From: Goekera deserti
GTDB lineage: Bacteria; Actinomycetota; Actinomycetes; Mycobacteriales; Geodermatophilaceae
Length of the DNA stretch: 64,000 nt
Direction: 5' to 3'
NCBI RefSeq assembly: GCF_010685995.1
Contig: NZ_JAAGWK010000010.1
Coordinates: 186,001-250,000 of the forward strand
This document shows positions 1 through 8,341 of the stretch, in pieces; position 1 is the stretch's first letter, and each line of letters begins with the position of its first letter. The position numbers and the translations under genes were made by a program. The notes beneath the pieces were generated by a model. It made no database searches, was not told the origin of the DNA, and saw nothing but the letters and a program-made list of their open reading frames with translations.

Positions 1-145
1 GCGGGCACCTGGCTGCTCTCGGTCGGGGTCGACCACGTGTACCGGTGCACCGGGGGGCCGGCGCGCTCCGCGCACCACCCGGGCGGGGGATCCTGACGCG
101 ACCTTGACGCCCGGGTCCCCCCGCGACGTCGGCGCAGGGGTGATC

Positions 146-2713
146 ATGAGGGTCATGGCCCGGGGCACGCTGCGCATCTACCTGGGCGCCGCGCCCGGCG
201 TCGGGAAGACGTTCGCCGTGCTCGGCGAGGCCCACCGCCGGCGCTCCCGCGGGGCCGACGTCGTCGTCGGCCTGGTCGAGACGCACGGCCGGCGCCGCAC
301 GATCGAGCAGCTCGAGGGCCTGGAGGTCGTACCCCGCGCCCAGGTCACCCACCGCGGCGTGACCCTCTCCGAGCTGGACGTGGACGCCGTGATCGCCCGC
401 CGGCCGGAGATCGTGGTCGTCGACGAGCTGGCGCACACCAACGTGCCCGGGAGCCGGAACGAGAAGCGCTGGCAGGACGTCGAGCAGCTGCTGGCCGCCG
501 GCATCGACGTGCTCAGCACCGTCAACGTGCAGCACCTGGAGAGCCTCACCGACGTCGTCGCGCAGATCACCGGGGTCACCCAGCAGGAGACGGTGCCCGA
601 CGAGGTGGTGCGCCGCGCCGACCAGGTGGAGCTGGTCGACATGTCCCCGGAGGCGCTGCGCCGCCGGATGGCGCACGGCAACGTCTATCCCGCCGAGCGC
701 GTCGACGCCGCGATGGGCAACTACTTCCGGGTCGGCAACCTGACCGCGCTGCGCGAGCTCGCCCTGCTGTGGCTGGCCGACCGGGTCGACGAGGGCCTGC
801 GCCGGTACCGGTCCGACCACGACATCGACCACGTGTGGGAGGCCCGGGAGCGGGTCGTCGTCGCGCTCACCGGCGGGCCGGAGGGCGAGACGCTGATCCG
901 GCGGGCCGCCCGGGTGGCCCGCCGCACCGGCAACGGGGCACTGCTGGCCGTGCACGTGCTGCACTCCGACGGCCTGGCCGGCAGCTCACCGGCCGCGCTG
1001 CGCAGCCAGCGGGCCCTGGTGGAGAGCCTGGGCGGCAGCTACCACCAGGTCGTCGGGGACGACGTGCCGGACACGCTGCTGGAGTTCGCCCGCGGCGTGG
1101 ACGCCACGCAGCTGGTGCTGGGCACCAGCCGGCGCTCCCGCTGGGCACGGGCGGTGCGCGGCGGGATCGGCGGGGAGGTGATCGCCCGCTCCGGCGAGAT
1201 CGACGTGCACATGGTCACCCACTCCGCGGCCGGGTCGCGGGCGCTGCGGCTGCCGCCGCTGACCGGGTCGCTGACCCCGCGCCGCCGCTGGGCGGGCCTG
1301 CTGCTGGCGGTGCTGGGCATCCCGGCGCTGACCGCGGTGTGCCTGGCCGCCGACGCCGCGCTCGGGCTGGCCAGCGTCCTGCTGCTGTTCCTTCTGCTGG
1401 TCATCTCGGTCGCGCTGGTCGGGGGCCTGTACCCGGCCCTGTTCGCCGCCGCGGTGGCCAGCACGGTCGAGAACTGGTTCTTCACCGCGCCCACCGGCCG
1501 GCTGACGGTGCAGAACGTCGACGACGTGATCGCCCTGGTCGGCTACCTGGTCGTGGCGATCGCGGTGGCCACCGTGGTCGACCGCTCGGCCCGGCGGGCC
1601 AGCGCCGCGGCCCGGTCGGCGGCCGAGACGGCGATGCTGGCGTCGCTGTCGCGCTCGGTGCTGGCCGGCAACCGCGGTCTGCCCAGCCTGCTGGAGCAGA
1701 TCCGGGAGGCCTTCGGCCTGCGGTCGGTGAGCATGGTCGAGCGCGGCTCCGGGCCCGGGGACGGCGAGCGGGTGGTCGGCACCTGCGGCTCGCCCGAGGG
1801 GGCCGAGCCGGAGGAGATCGCGGTGACCGACACCCTGTTCCTGCGGTTGTGCGGCCGGGCGCTGACGGCCAGCGACCGCCGGGTGCTGGTGGCCTTCGCC
1901 GAGCAGGCCGCGAGCTCGCTGCAGCGCGGCCGGCTCGCCGCGCAGGCCGCCGAGGCCGACCGGCTGGCCGCCGGCAACAGCATGCGCACCGCGCTGCTGG
2001 CCGCGGTCAGCCACGACCTGCGCACCCCACTGGCCGGGATCAAGGCCGCGTCGTCGGCGCTGCGCGCGGAGGACCTGGCGCTCACCGAGGCCGACCGCGA
2101 GGAGCTGATCGCCACCGTCGACGAGTCCGCCGACCGGCTGGCCGGTCTGGTCGACAACCTGCTGGACATGAGCCGCCTGCAGGCCGGCGCCGTGACCCCG
2201 GTGCTGGCCCCGGCCGACCTGACCGGCGTGGTGCACCGCTCGCTGGACTGGGTCGATGTCACCCAGCGGGGCCGGGTGCAGCTGCACTCCCCCGACGAGC
2301 TGCCCGCCGTGCTCGCCGACCCCGGGCTGCTGGAGCGGGTCGTGGCCAACCTGGTCGACAACGCCGCCCGGCACGCACCCGACGGCGCGATCACCGTCGC
2401 CGCCAGCGCGGTCGGCGGCCGGGTCGAGCTGCGGGTGGTCGACCGCGGGCCCGGGGTGGCGCCGGCCGACCGGGAGCGCGTGTTCGCCCCGTTCCAGCGG
2501 CTCGGCGACTCCCCGGCCGGTCAGGGCGTCGGGCTCGGGCTGGCGGTGGCCCGCGGGCTCACCGAGGCGATGGCCGGCACGCTGGACGCCGAGGACACCC
2601 CGGGCGGCGGGCTGACCATGGTGCTGTCGCTGGCCGCCGTCCCGGACGAGCAGCCGGCCACCGCACCGGCCACGGCGGCGTCCGCAGCCGTGCCGAGCGG
2701 GGCCGCCCGGTGA
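146..2713 (+). CDS. kdpD: KdpD sensor histidine kinase
   Basis: Membrane sensor kinase that with KdpE controls the Kdp K+-uptake ATPase in response to K+ limitation (known for the family). The protein is 855 aa. The N-terminal KdpD domain has Walker A GAAPGVGKT and Walker B-like IVVVDELAHTN. A Usp-like domain follows (about 235-360), then four membrane segments (about 380-480), a GAF-like stretch, the H-box AVSHDLRTPL with His near 623, the N-box NLVDNAARHAP and the G-box GVGLGLAVA. All kinase motifs are intact. I chose ATG 146 because AGGGG lies five bases upstream; TTG 104, GTG 140 and ATG 155 are alternatives. The stop overlaps the kdpE start (GTGA). No kdpFABC genes lie downstream; they may lie left of the window. 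Confidence 0.95.
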   Translation: MRVMARGTLRIYLGAAPGVGKTFAVLGEAHRRRSRGADVVVGLVETHGRRRTIEQLEGLEVVPRAQVTHRGVTLSELDVDAVIARRPEIVVVDELAHTNVPGSRNEKRWQDVEQLLAAGIDVLSTVNVQHLESLTDVVAQITGVTQQETVPDEVVRRADQVELVDMSPEALRRRMAHGNVYPAERVDAAMGNYFRVGNLTALRELALLWLADRVDEGLRRYRSDHDIDHVWEARERVVVALTGGPEGETLIRRAARVARRTGNGALLAVHVLHSDGLAGSSPAALRSQRALVESLGGSYHQVVGDDVPDTLLEFARGVDATQLVLGTSRRSRWARAVRGGIGGEVIARSGEIDVHMVTHSAAGSRALRLPPLTGSLTPRRRWAGLLLAVLGIPALTAVCLAADAALGLASVLLLFLLLVISVALVGGLYPALFAAAVASTVENWFFTAPTGRLTVQNVDDVIALVGYLVVAIAVATVVDRSARRASAAARSAAETAMLASLSRSVLAGNRGLPSLLEQIREAFGLRSVSMVERGSGPGDGERVVGTCGSPEGAEPEEIAVTDTLFLRLCGRALTASDRRVLVAFAEQAASSLQRGRLAAQAAEADRLAAGNSMRTALLAAVSHDLRTPLAGIKAASSALRAEDLALTEADREELIATVDESADRLAGLVDNLLDMSRLQAGAVTPVLAPADLTGVVHRSLDWVDVTQRGRVQLHSPDELPAVLADPGLLERVVANLVDNAARHAPDGAITVAASAVGGRVELRVVDRGPGVAPADRERVFAPFQRLGDSPAGQGVGLGLAVARGLTEAMAGTLDAEDTPGGGLTMVLSLAAVPDEQPATAPATAASAAVPSGAAR

Positions 2714-3384
2714 GCCGGGTGCTCGTGGTGGACGACGACGCCCAGCTGCTGCGGGCCCTGCGGATCACCCTGCGGGCCGCGCAGTACGAGGTGGTGACGG
2801 CCACCGACGGCCGGTCGGCGCTGCGCGAGGCCGCGGACACGCACCCCGACGTCGTCGTGCTGGACCTGGGGCTGCCCGACCTGGACGGCACCGAGGTGCT
2901 GGCCGGGCTCCGTCCGTGGTTCACCGGGCCGGTGCTGGTGCTCAGCGCCCGGGCGGACAGCCAGGACAAGGTCGGCGCGCTGGACGCCGGGGCCGACGAC
3001 TACGTCACCAAGCCCTTCGACATGGCCGAGCTGCTGGCCCGGCTGCGCGCGGTGCTGCGGCGCGGGGCCAGCGAGCCCGACGAGCCGGTGGTGCGCACCG
3101 AGCACTTCACCGTGGACCTGGTGGCCCGTCAGGTGACCGTCGGCGACACCGTCGTGCGGCTGACGCCCACCGAGTGGGGCCTGCTGTCGGAGCTGGTGCG
3201 GGCACCGGGGCGGCTGGTCGGCCAGCGGCAGCTGCTGCAGGCGGTGTGGGGCCCGGCGTACGCCACCGAGACGCACTACCTGCGGGTGTACCTCAACCAG
3301 CTGCGCCGCAAGCTGGAACCGGACCCCGCGCACCCCCGGTACCTGCACACCGAACCCGGCATGGGCTACCGCTTCACCCCCTGA
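2710..3384 (+). CDS. kdpE: KdpE response regulator
   Basis: OmpR-type response regulator, cognate to KdpD, expected to activate the kdp operon when phosphorylated. The protein is 224 aa. The receiver domain shows the acidic pair in VVDDDAQLL, the phospho-acceptor Asp in VVLDLGLPDLDG and the Lys in VTKPFD. The C-terminal winged helix carries ETHYLRVYLNQLRRKL and ends in the usual GMGYRF. The start GTG overlaps the kdpD stop by four bases, so the two are translationally coupled. Assignment to KdpE rather than another OmpR regulator rests on the coupling to kdpD. Confidence 0.94.
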   Translation: MSRVLVVDDDAQLLRALRITLRAAQYEVVTATDGRSALREAADTHPDVVVLDLGLPDLDGTEVLAGLRPWFTGPVLVLSARADSQDKVGALDAGADDYVTKPFDMAELLARLRAVLRRGASEPDEPVVRTEHFTVDLVARQVTVGDTVVRLTPTEWGLLSELVRAPGRLVGQRQLLQAVWGPAYATETHYLRVYLNQLRRKLEPDPAHPRYLHTEPGMGYRFTP

Positions 3385-3392
3385 CCGCCCTG

Positions 3393-3428
3393 TTGCGCGC
3401 TCGATATCCGGCGTAGTAATTTTGCTAC
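3393..3428 (+). promoter_or_regulatory. Leaderless promoter with overlapping operator for the XRE gene
   Basis: A -35-like TTGCGC (3393-3398) is followed after 18 bases by the -10 box TAATTT (3417-3422), and the ATG follows six bases later, so the transcript would start at the start codon. A 16-bp near-palindrome GTAGTAATTTTGCTAC (3413-3428) covers the -10 box and touches the ATG. This is the layout of an autoregulated repressor. The boxes are seen; transcription start and repressor binding are inferred. Confidence 0.6.
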
Positions 3429-3716
3429 ATGCCGCCGCGCAAACGCTCCGACGAGCCCGAGCTGTACAACCGGATCGGGCTGCTCCGGGCCGAGCGTGGG
3501 ATGACCCGGCAGCAGCTGGCCGACCAGGTCGGCGTGCACTACCAGACGATCGGCTACCTGGAGCGGGGCGAGTACAGCCCCAGCGCCACCCTCGCCCTGC
3601 GGCTGGCCACCGTCTTCGGTCTCCCGATGGAGGCCGTCTTCTCGCTCACCCCGTTCCGCACCCTGTCCGAGCAGGTCTACGGCGTCCCCGCCCACGTCAC
3701 GAAGGAGAACCGATGA
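3429..3716 (+). CDS. XRE-family transcriptional regulator
   Basis: Small DNA-binding regulator (95 aa) with a Cro/CI helix-turn-helix at about residues 12-65 (IGLLRAERGMTRQQLADQVG, then YQTIGYLERGEYSPS). It matches the short cytosolic regulators that sit directly upstream of a membrane protein of unknown function and repress the pair. Its stop overlaps the next start (ATGA), so the two form an operon. No Shine-Dalgarno precedes the ATG; a -10 box six bases upstream suggests a leaderless mRNA. The adjacent palindrome suggests autoregulation. The ligand or signal is unknown. Confidence 0.85.
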   Translation: MPPRKRSDEPELYNRIGLLRAERGMTRQQLADQVGVHYQTIGYLERGEYSPSATLALRLATVFGLPMEAVFSLTPFRTLSEQVYGVPAHVTKENR

Positions 3717-4198
3717 GCACCACCGACACCCGCGCCGAGCGCCGCGCCCAGCTCCTCGACGACCCACGCTTCGAGCGGTACCGCAACCCACGGTCCCGCC
3801 GCTGGTTGGCCGCCACCCTGGTGGGCCTGCTGGTCGCGGAGGCGCTCGTCCTGGCCGTGATCGACCGCGCGCCGGTGCCCGCCGTCATCGCGCTGGGCGT
3901 CATCGTGGTGGCCTTCGTGCTGTGCCTGGGGGCGCTGAAGAGCACCACCCGCGGCGTGGAAGAGCTGCCCGGGGAGGTGCTCGACGAGCGGCAGTGGCAG
4001 CTGCGGGGGGAGGCCTACGCCCGCAGCTACCGGATCGGGTTCGGGCTGCTGACCGCGGCACTCGCCGTCGTCGCCGTGTGGCTGGTCGCCGACTGGCCGG
4101 CCCCGGGCGCCGGGGTGGTCACCGCGGCGGTGCTGCTGCCCTTCCACGTGGGGCTGGTGCTGCCCACACTGGTCACGGCCACCACCCGGGAGCTCTGA
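3713..4198 (+). CDS. Membrane protein coupled to the XRE regulator
   Basis: Protein of 161 aa with a charged N-terminus (about 30 residues) and four predicted membrane helices: two near residues 31-75 (WLAATLVGLLVAEALVLAV and VIALGVIVVAFVLCL) and two near 105-155. A conserved-looking cytosolic loop with EVLDERQWQLRGEAYARSYR lies between the pairs, a pattern common in the actinobacterial membrane partners of short XRE regulators. The start ATG overlaps the regulator's stop and AAGGAG lies about seven bases upstream. The function is not known; it is probably the target or effector of the neighbouring repressor. Confidence 0.8.
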   Translation: MSTTDTRAERRAQLLDDPRFERYRNPRSRRWLAATLVGLLVAEALVLAVIDRAPVPAVIALGVIVVAFVLCLGALKSTTRGVEELPGEVLDERQWQLRGEAYARSYRIGFGLLTAALAVVAVWLVADWPAPGAGVVTAAVLLPFHVGLVLPTLVTATTREL

Positions 4199-4205
4199 GC
4201 CGGGG

Positions 4206-4364
4206 TCACGGGCCCGCCGTCCGCGGTGGGCCCAGACCCTCGGGGGCACAGTCGGCGGCGTCGCAGCCACCCCGGCCGTCGGCCGCGAGCGCGGCGACGA
4301 GCACCACGGCCAGCAGCGCGAGGACGTAGAGGGTGAGCGCCCACAGCGGGGGCAGGGTGTCCAT
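4206..4364 (-). CDS. Small hypothetical single-pass membrane protein
   Basis: Possible 52-residue protein: a short N-terminus (MDTLPPLW), one strong membrane helix (ALTLYVLALLAVVLVAALAA) and a small tail with two cysteines (CDAADC). It is convergent with the preceding membrane protein, seven bases from its stop. An upstream extension to 98 codons is open but is charged and unlike a normal leader, so I took the ATG just before the helix. There is no clear ribosome binding site. Function unknown, and it could be a chance ORF. Confidence 0.4.
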   Translation of the reverse strand: MDTLPPLWALTLYVLALLAVVLVAALAADGRGGCDAADCAPEGLGPPRTAGP

Positions 4365-4640
4365 CACCCGGACGCCGGCCCGGCGCAGCCGCTGCCCCAG
4401 GTCGTCCTGCCCGCCCGTGCCCACCTGCGCATGCTCCCACCCCGCCGCGTGGGACTTCCGCTCCGCGGGGTCCCGCCCACCCGTGTACTTGCAGCGGTAC
4501 ATGGCCCGGTTCTCGTAGCGCTATGTGGCCGCCCGCGACTCAGGGATCTGTCGGTGGCCGAACCTCTACCGGACCCGCGCCCACCGGTCGCCTGGCCCGT
4601 TACGTGCTCGGCTACCGGAGCGACGTGACAGTCTGCGGAA

Positions 4641-5057
4641 GTGCGCGCAGGACGTTGGGCTGGAGTCCCGGACGAGGTGCGCCGAGCTGTGTTCGTCACG
4701 TCTGCCGTGCTCGTCTACGGCACGGTTGTGCACGTCGTCCAGCTCCTCGTCGGCGGCTGGGACCCGTACCCGTCCCTGCCGAGGTGCTTGGCGGCGTACT
4801 TCGCCTCACTGACCCTGCTCGACCCGCTCGCAGCAGTGCTCCTGCTGCTGCGGCGACGGACCGGCTTACTGCTCGCGTGCGCGGTCCTGGTCACCGATGC
4901 AGCCGCCAACGGCTATGCAACCTACGCAGTCGACGCGACCGCCGGCTTGACCCTCGGCCGAGTAGGTCAAGCGGTCATCACGCTGCTGACGCTGGCGCTG
5001 CTAGCCGCGACACCTCGCCTGTGGCCCTGGATGTGGCCCGTGACCATGCACCGTTAG
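4641..5057 (+). CDS. Hypothetical four-helix membrane protein
   Basis: Up to 138 aa. Four hydrophobic segments are visible: FVTSAVLVYGTVVHVVQLLV, LTLLDPLAAVLLLLRR, LLLACAVLVTDAAANGYATY and VGQAVITLLTLALLAA. It resembles small actinobacterial integral membrane proteins of unknown function. GTG 4641 gives the longest form; GTG 4677 (VRRAVFV) is an alternative start closer to the first helix. Codon use here is visibly less GC-biased than in flanking genes. The 276 bases between this gene and the small ORF at 4364 hold nothing I can identify. Confidence 0.65.
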   Translation: MRAGRWAGVPDEVRRAVFVTSAVLVYGTVVHVVQLLVGGWDPYPSLPRCLAAYFASLTLLDPLAAVLLLLRRRTGLLLACAVLVTDAAANGYATYAVDATAGLTLGRVGQAVITLLTLALLAATPRLWPWMWPVTMHR

Positions 5058-5172
5058 CTGAACGGCTACCGGCACGCGGGCGGACGGACGGCGACCATCC
5101 CGATCGCCCTCTGATGCTCGCGGCCGGATCGTGTCGGAGGACTCGTCGCGCTTCGATACGTAGGTTGGCGTC

Positions 5173-5781
5173 GTGGATCTCCAGCCGGTGCGTGACGCCT
5201 ACTCAACTATGTCCGAGCAGTACATCGGGCTGCTCGACAGTGGCTGGCCGGACGACCAGGACGACACGGCCCTGGTGCGACGGCACCTGACCGGACTCGC
5301 CGGACCGGTGTTCGATCTGGGTTGCGGGCCGGGTCACTGGACCGCCTACCTGGATTCTCTCGGGGCCGAGGTGACGGGCGTTGACCCGGTCCCCGAGTTC
5401 ATCGCGCACGCGCGGGCCACGTACACCGGCTCGAGGTTCCGGCTGGGGTCCATGATGGAGCTGGACGTCCCCGAGCACTCAGTGGCAGGGATCCTGTCCT
5501 GGTACTCGACCATCCACGTGCCGCCGCCGGAGCTCGGCGACGTCCTCGCGGAGTTCCATCGGATCCTCGCCCCCTCCGGCGTGCTGGTCGCGGGCTTCTT
5601 CGACAGCGACGATGCCGTAGCTGCCTTTGAGCACAAAGTCATCACTGCCTACCGCTGGCCAGCCGACGTCTTCGCCCAGCACCTCGTCGCGGCGGGCTTC
5701 GACGAAATCCAGCGCCTCCAGCACCAGATCCCAGAGCGGCCACACCGCAAGTACGCCGCGATCGCCGTCCGCGCCTGCTGA
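5173..5781 (+). CDS. Class I SAM-dependent methyltransferase
   Basis: Protein of 202 aa with the Rossmann methyltransferase core: motif I VFDLGCGPGHWT near residue 42, an acidic end of strand 2 (GVDPVPEF) and a motif IV region around SWYSTIHVPPPELGD. It resembles methyltransferase-11/25 domain proteins that modify small molecules; the substrate cannot be told. The start GTG follows a possible -10 box (TAGGTT, 5161-5166) by six bases, suggesting a leaderless transcript. It lies in an accessory stretch with another methyltransferase and a broken transporter. Confidence 0.85.
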   Translation: MDLQPVRDAYSTMSEQYIGLLDSGWPDDQDDTALVRRHLTGLAGPVFDLGCGPGHWTAYLDSLGAEVTGVDPVPEFIAHARATYTGSRFRLGSMMELDVPEHSVAGILSWYSTIHVPPPELGDVLAEFHRILAPSGVLVAGFFDSDDAVAAFEHKVITAYRWPADVFAQHLVAAGFDEIQRLQHQIPERPHRKYAAIAVRAC

Positions 5782-5868
5782 GGCCCGCCACCCCGCGGCC
5801 GACTTGGCCGGCGGGTGAGCAGCCGTCCGGAAGACGACCGTCCCACGGCACATGTAGACCGCCCCGAC

Positions 5869-6190
5869 ATGTCCGAAGACTCTGGGGTGCCCGGCGTGCT
5901 GGCCGCCGCACTCATGGTCGTCAACGGCATCGGCGTCCTGCTCCTGGATGTCCTGGGCGTCTTGCTGCGCCAGCGGCTGGTACCCGACCGTCTGCTGGGA
6001 AAGGTCAACTCCGCGACTCTTCGGTCACGCGGGCTCGGCGTCTCTCGGGGCACTGGCCGCCGGCCTCGTCGCAGCCGTCACCGGCAGCATGTCGGCGGTC
6101 TTCTGGGTGAGCGCGGTCGTCATCGCCGCACCCGCGTTGCTCACCGCACCCGCACTCCGCGCCGCCGGCACCGACGACCCGGACACCCGA
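5869..6190 (+). pseudogene. Frameshifted C-terminal remnant of an MFS transporter
   Basis: One frame reads VLAAALMVVNGIGVLLLDVL followed by LRQRLVPDRLLGKVNSA. About base 6013 the reading jumps one frame to FGHAGSASLGALAAGLVAAV followed by FWVSAVVIAAPALLTAPAL. Together these match the last membrane helices of MFS_3-type exporters, where the segment RQRLVPDRLLGRVN runs directly into the LGALAAG helix. The N-terminal two thirds of such a protein is absent and there is a frameshift, so this is a decayed fragment. It sits between two methyltransferase genes. Confidence 0.75.
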
Positions 6191-6280
6191 GTTCCGACCA
6201 CCGACGCCCCACCGACGTCCCGACGGGCGACGTCCCGCGAACATGGCTGGACACCCGGCCGGACACCGAGGAGAACGACC

Positions 6281-7069
6281 ATGAGCGTTGACTTCGCCGG
6301 GGACACTTCCCGGCTCTACGCCCGGTACCGGCGGGACCTGCCCGCTGACCAGGCCGCCGAGCTCGCACACCTGCTCGGCCTGAGTGCGAATGACGTCCTG
6401 GTCGACCTGGGCTGCGGCACCGGACAGCTCGCCGTCCCGCTGCGCCGCCACTGCCGGGCGGTGCTCGGCCTCGATCCCGAGCCGGGCATGCTCACCGGCC
6501 TGCGCGCGCGGGCCGCACCAGGGATCCTCACCGTGCTGGGCGCCGACAGTGATCTGCCCCAACTCCGTTCCCTGCTGGTCTCCGGCCAGGGTGCGGGGGC
6601 CGGCGCGGTGGTCATCGGCAACGCCCTGCACTGGATGGACGAGCCAGCCGCCCTGGCTGCCGCCGGCGCCCTGCTCCGGACCGGAGGAGGGGTCGCAGTG
6701 GTCACCCAAGGCCCACCCCTGTGGCTGGGTGCTGAGCCCTGGCAAGCCGGCGTCCGCGCAGTGCTTGAGCAGGGGCGGGGCCAGGTCCGTGACACCTGCG
6801 GAAGCGACGAGGCTGCCCTGCACATGCGGTCGGACATCCTGCGCGACCAAGGTCTCGACGTCAGCATCACGCGGTGGCAGGCCACGCACCAGGTCGACAC
6901 CGAGTGGGTCATCGGGCACTTGGGAAGCGCCCTGCCCGACGGCGCCCTCCAACTGGACCAGCCCGACGGGCTGGCCGAGCGGCTCCGCGCCTCATTGGTC
7001 AGCCAGAACGGTCACTTGCTCGAAGAAGTCACCACCACAGCCCTCGTCGGACGGCGCGGGAGGGACTGA
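6281..7069 (+). CDS. Class I SAM-dependent methyltransferase
   Basis: Protein of 262 aa. Motif I is LVDLGCGTGQLAVPLRRH near residue 39, followed by GLDPEPGML (strand 2) and the loop GNALHWMDEPAALA typical of ubiquinone/menaquinone-type small-molecule methyltransferases. The start ATG has GAGGAG seven bases upstream (6268-6273). The gene reads through the tail of the MFS remnant, so it may once have been cotranscribed with that exporter. Substrate unknown. A 320-base stretch without a gene follows. Confidence 0.85.
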   Translation: MSVDFAGDTSRLYARYRRDLPADQAAELAHLLGLSANDVLVDLGCGTGQLAVPLRRHCRAVLGLDPEPGMLTGLRARAAPGILTVLGADSDLPQLRSLLVSGQGAGAGAVVIGNALHWMDEPAALAAAGALLRTGGGVAVVTQGPPLWLGAEPWQAGVRAVLEQGRGQVRDTCGSDEAALHMRSDILRDQGLDVSITRWQATHQVDTEWVIGHLGSALPDGALQLDQPDGLAERLRASLVSQNGHLLEEVTTTALVGRRGRD

Positions 7070-7389
7070 TGATCTGACATCGTCGGCACCTCTTGAGCCT
7101 CCGGGTCGTGGTGTCGATGTGCTCACCACCTGGTCGACCAGACGTTGGAGGGGTCGGTGCCCCACCTCCGTCACGCCCTCAGGGAACCGCTCTCCAGACA
7201 CCCGGGACCCAGCTAGCGCCGTGCTGTGGCGCTCACAGACGAGATCGCCGGGTCGTGCGCGGCCACATGGCGCTGCAAGACCCGCGCCATGTACCGCTGC
7301 ACGTCACACGCCCACCCGGCCGCCCGGTACGGCCCCTTCGCAGGGTCACGCCACGAGCCTGCGAGTGGTGAGGGCGAAGGGGTCCTTCG
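7070..7389. other. Gene-free stretch
   Basis: The 320 bases between the methyltransferase and the convergent M23 peptidase gene hold no ORF with recognisable protein sequence on either strand. The only structure I see is the hairpin at 7331-7385. The sequence composition resembles the preceding accessory stretch, so it may be decayed coding DNA, but I recognise no family. Confidence 0.5.
7331..7385 (-). terminator. Hairpin downstream of the M23 peptidase gene
   Basis: GGCCCCTTCGC (7331-7341) pairs with GCGAAGGGGTCC (7374-7385), a stem of about nine to eleven pairs, with CCAC/GTGG able to extend it inside the loop. It starts just after the stop of the minus-strand peptidase gene and is its likely terminator. 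There is no strong U-tract, as is usual for actinobacteria. Confidence 0.5.
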
Positions 7390-8142
7390 TCAGATGTCGA
7401 CGCCGCGGTCGCGCAGCCAGGCGACGGGGTCGACCCGCTTGCCGTCCAGGCCGCCCTGGTGCACCTCGAAGTGCAGGTGCGGGCCGGTCGACTGGCCGCG
7501 GCTGCCCAGCAGCGCGATCTTCTGCCCGGCCTCCACGTAGTCCCCGGCGTCGACCAGGATCTTCTCCATGTGGCCGTAGACGGTCACGTCGCCGTTCTCG
7601 TGCTTGATGTAGATCGCCTGGCCGTAGCCGCTGGCCGCACCGGCGCGCAGCACGATCCCGGCCTCGACCGAGTACTCGGGGGTCATCATCGGGGCGGCCA
7701 GGTCGATGCCCCAGTGCATGACGCCCCAGCGCATGGCGAACCGGCTGGTCAGCCGGGCCCCCTCGACCGGGAGCACGGTGTCCGGGCGGGCCGCCTCGGC
7801 GGCGGCCTCGGCCTCGGCGGCGGCGGTGGCGGCCTTGGCGGCCCGCTCGGCACGGGAGGCGGCGACCTCCTGGAGCCGGGTCTGCGCCTCGGCCTCGGAG
7901 ATGGCCATCTGCGGGGTGGCCTCGAGCTCGGCCTCCAGACCCTGCGCCCCGGAGCCGAGCACCGAGGACACCGCCACCGACTCACCGGCCTCGGCGACCT
8001 CGAGCTGCTGCCCGCCGAGCAGGCCGGCGGCGGCACCCCCGGCGATCAGCGCGACGAGCAGCGCGACGGGCCGGGCCCGGCGGGGTCCGGGGGCAGGGCG
8101 GGGTGCTGAGCGGTCCCGGCGCTGGCGGGGCACATGCACCAT
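7390..8142 (-). CDS. M23-family metallopeptidase (LytM domain)
   Basis: Exported or membrane-anchored cell-wall hydrolase of 250 aa. A basic N-terminus precedes one hydrophobic segment (VALLVALIAGGAAAGLLG, about 30-48), then an Ala/Glu-rich coiled-coil-like stretch (about 75-135), then the peptidase M23 domain. The domain shows HWGIDLAAP (Zn His and Asp), the GYGQAIYIKHENG strand and the second Zn motif HLHFEVHQ. All metal ligands appear intact, so it should cleave peptidoglycan cross-bridges. The start is ATG 8142; an open extension to 8418 is rich in Cys/Arg and looks noncoding. The gene is monocistronic. Confidence 0.88.
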   Translation of the reverse strand: MVHVPRQRRDRSAPRPAPGPRRARPVALLVALIAGGAAAGLLGGQQLEVAEAGESVAVSSVLGSGAQGLEAELEATPQMAISEAEAQTRLQEVAASRAERAAKAATAAAEAEAAAEAARPDTVLPVEGARLTSRFAMRWGVMHWGIDLAAPMMTPEYSVEAGIVLRAGAASGYGQAIYIKHENGDVTVYGHMEKILVDAGDYVEAGQKIALLGSRGQSTGPHLHFEVHQGGLDGKRVDPVAWLRDRGVDI

Positions 8143-8341
8143 GGCGGACGACCGGCTCTCCGTCGTCGCCGTGCTGTGCCTCGCGCTCAACCAGATCAGC
8201 TCCCCGCTCGCCGTGCACCGTTTGACTGCGTTCATCGAAACACGGCGTGACCGGCCTGTGACCGGCGGTGCGGCGCGTCCGGAACGACACGCCTGTAGTT
8301 CTCGACGGGCGAGCACGGTCCTGCCCCTCCCGTCACACGGG

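Noticed and set aside
1-96. Open frame of 31 codons running in from the left edge and ending at TGA 94-96
   Set aside because: The peptide does not resemble KdpC or any family I know, and the stretch is too short to judge.
8143-8341. c-di-AMP riboswitch upstream of the M23 peptidase
   Set aside because: Such switches precede cell-wall hydrolase genes in actinobacteria, but the conserved core is not recognisable here.
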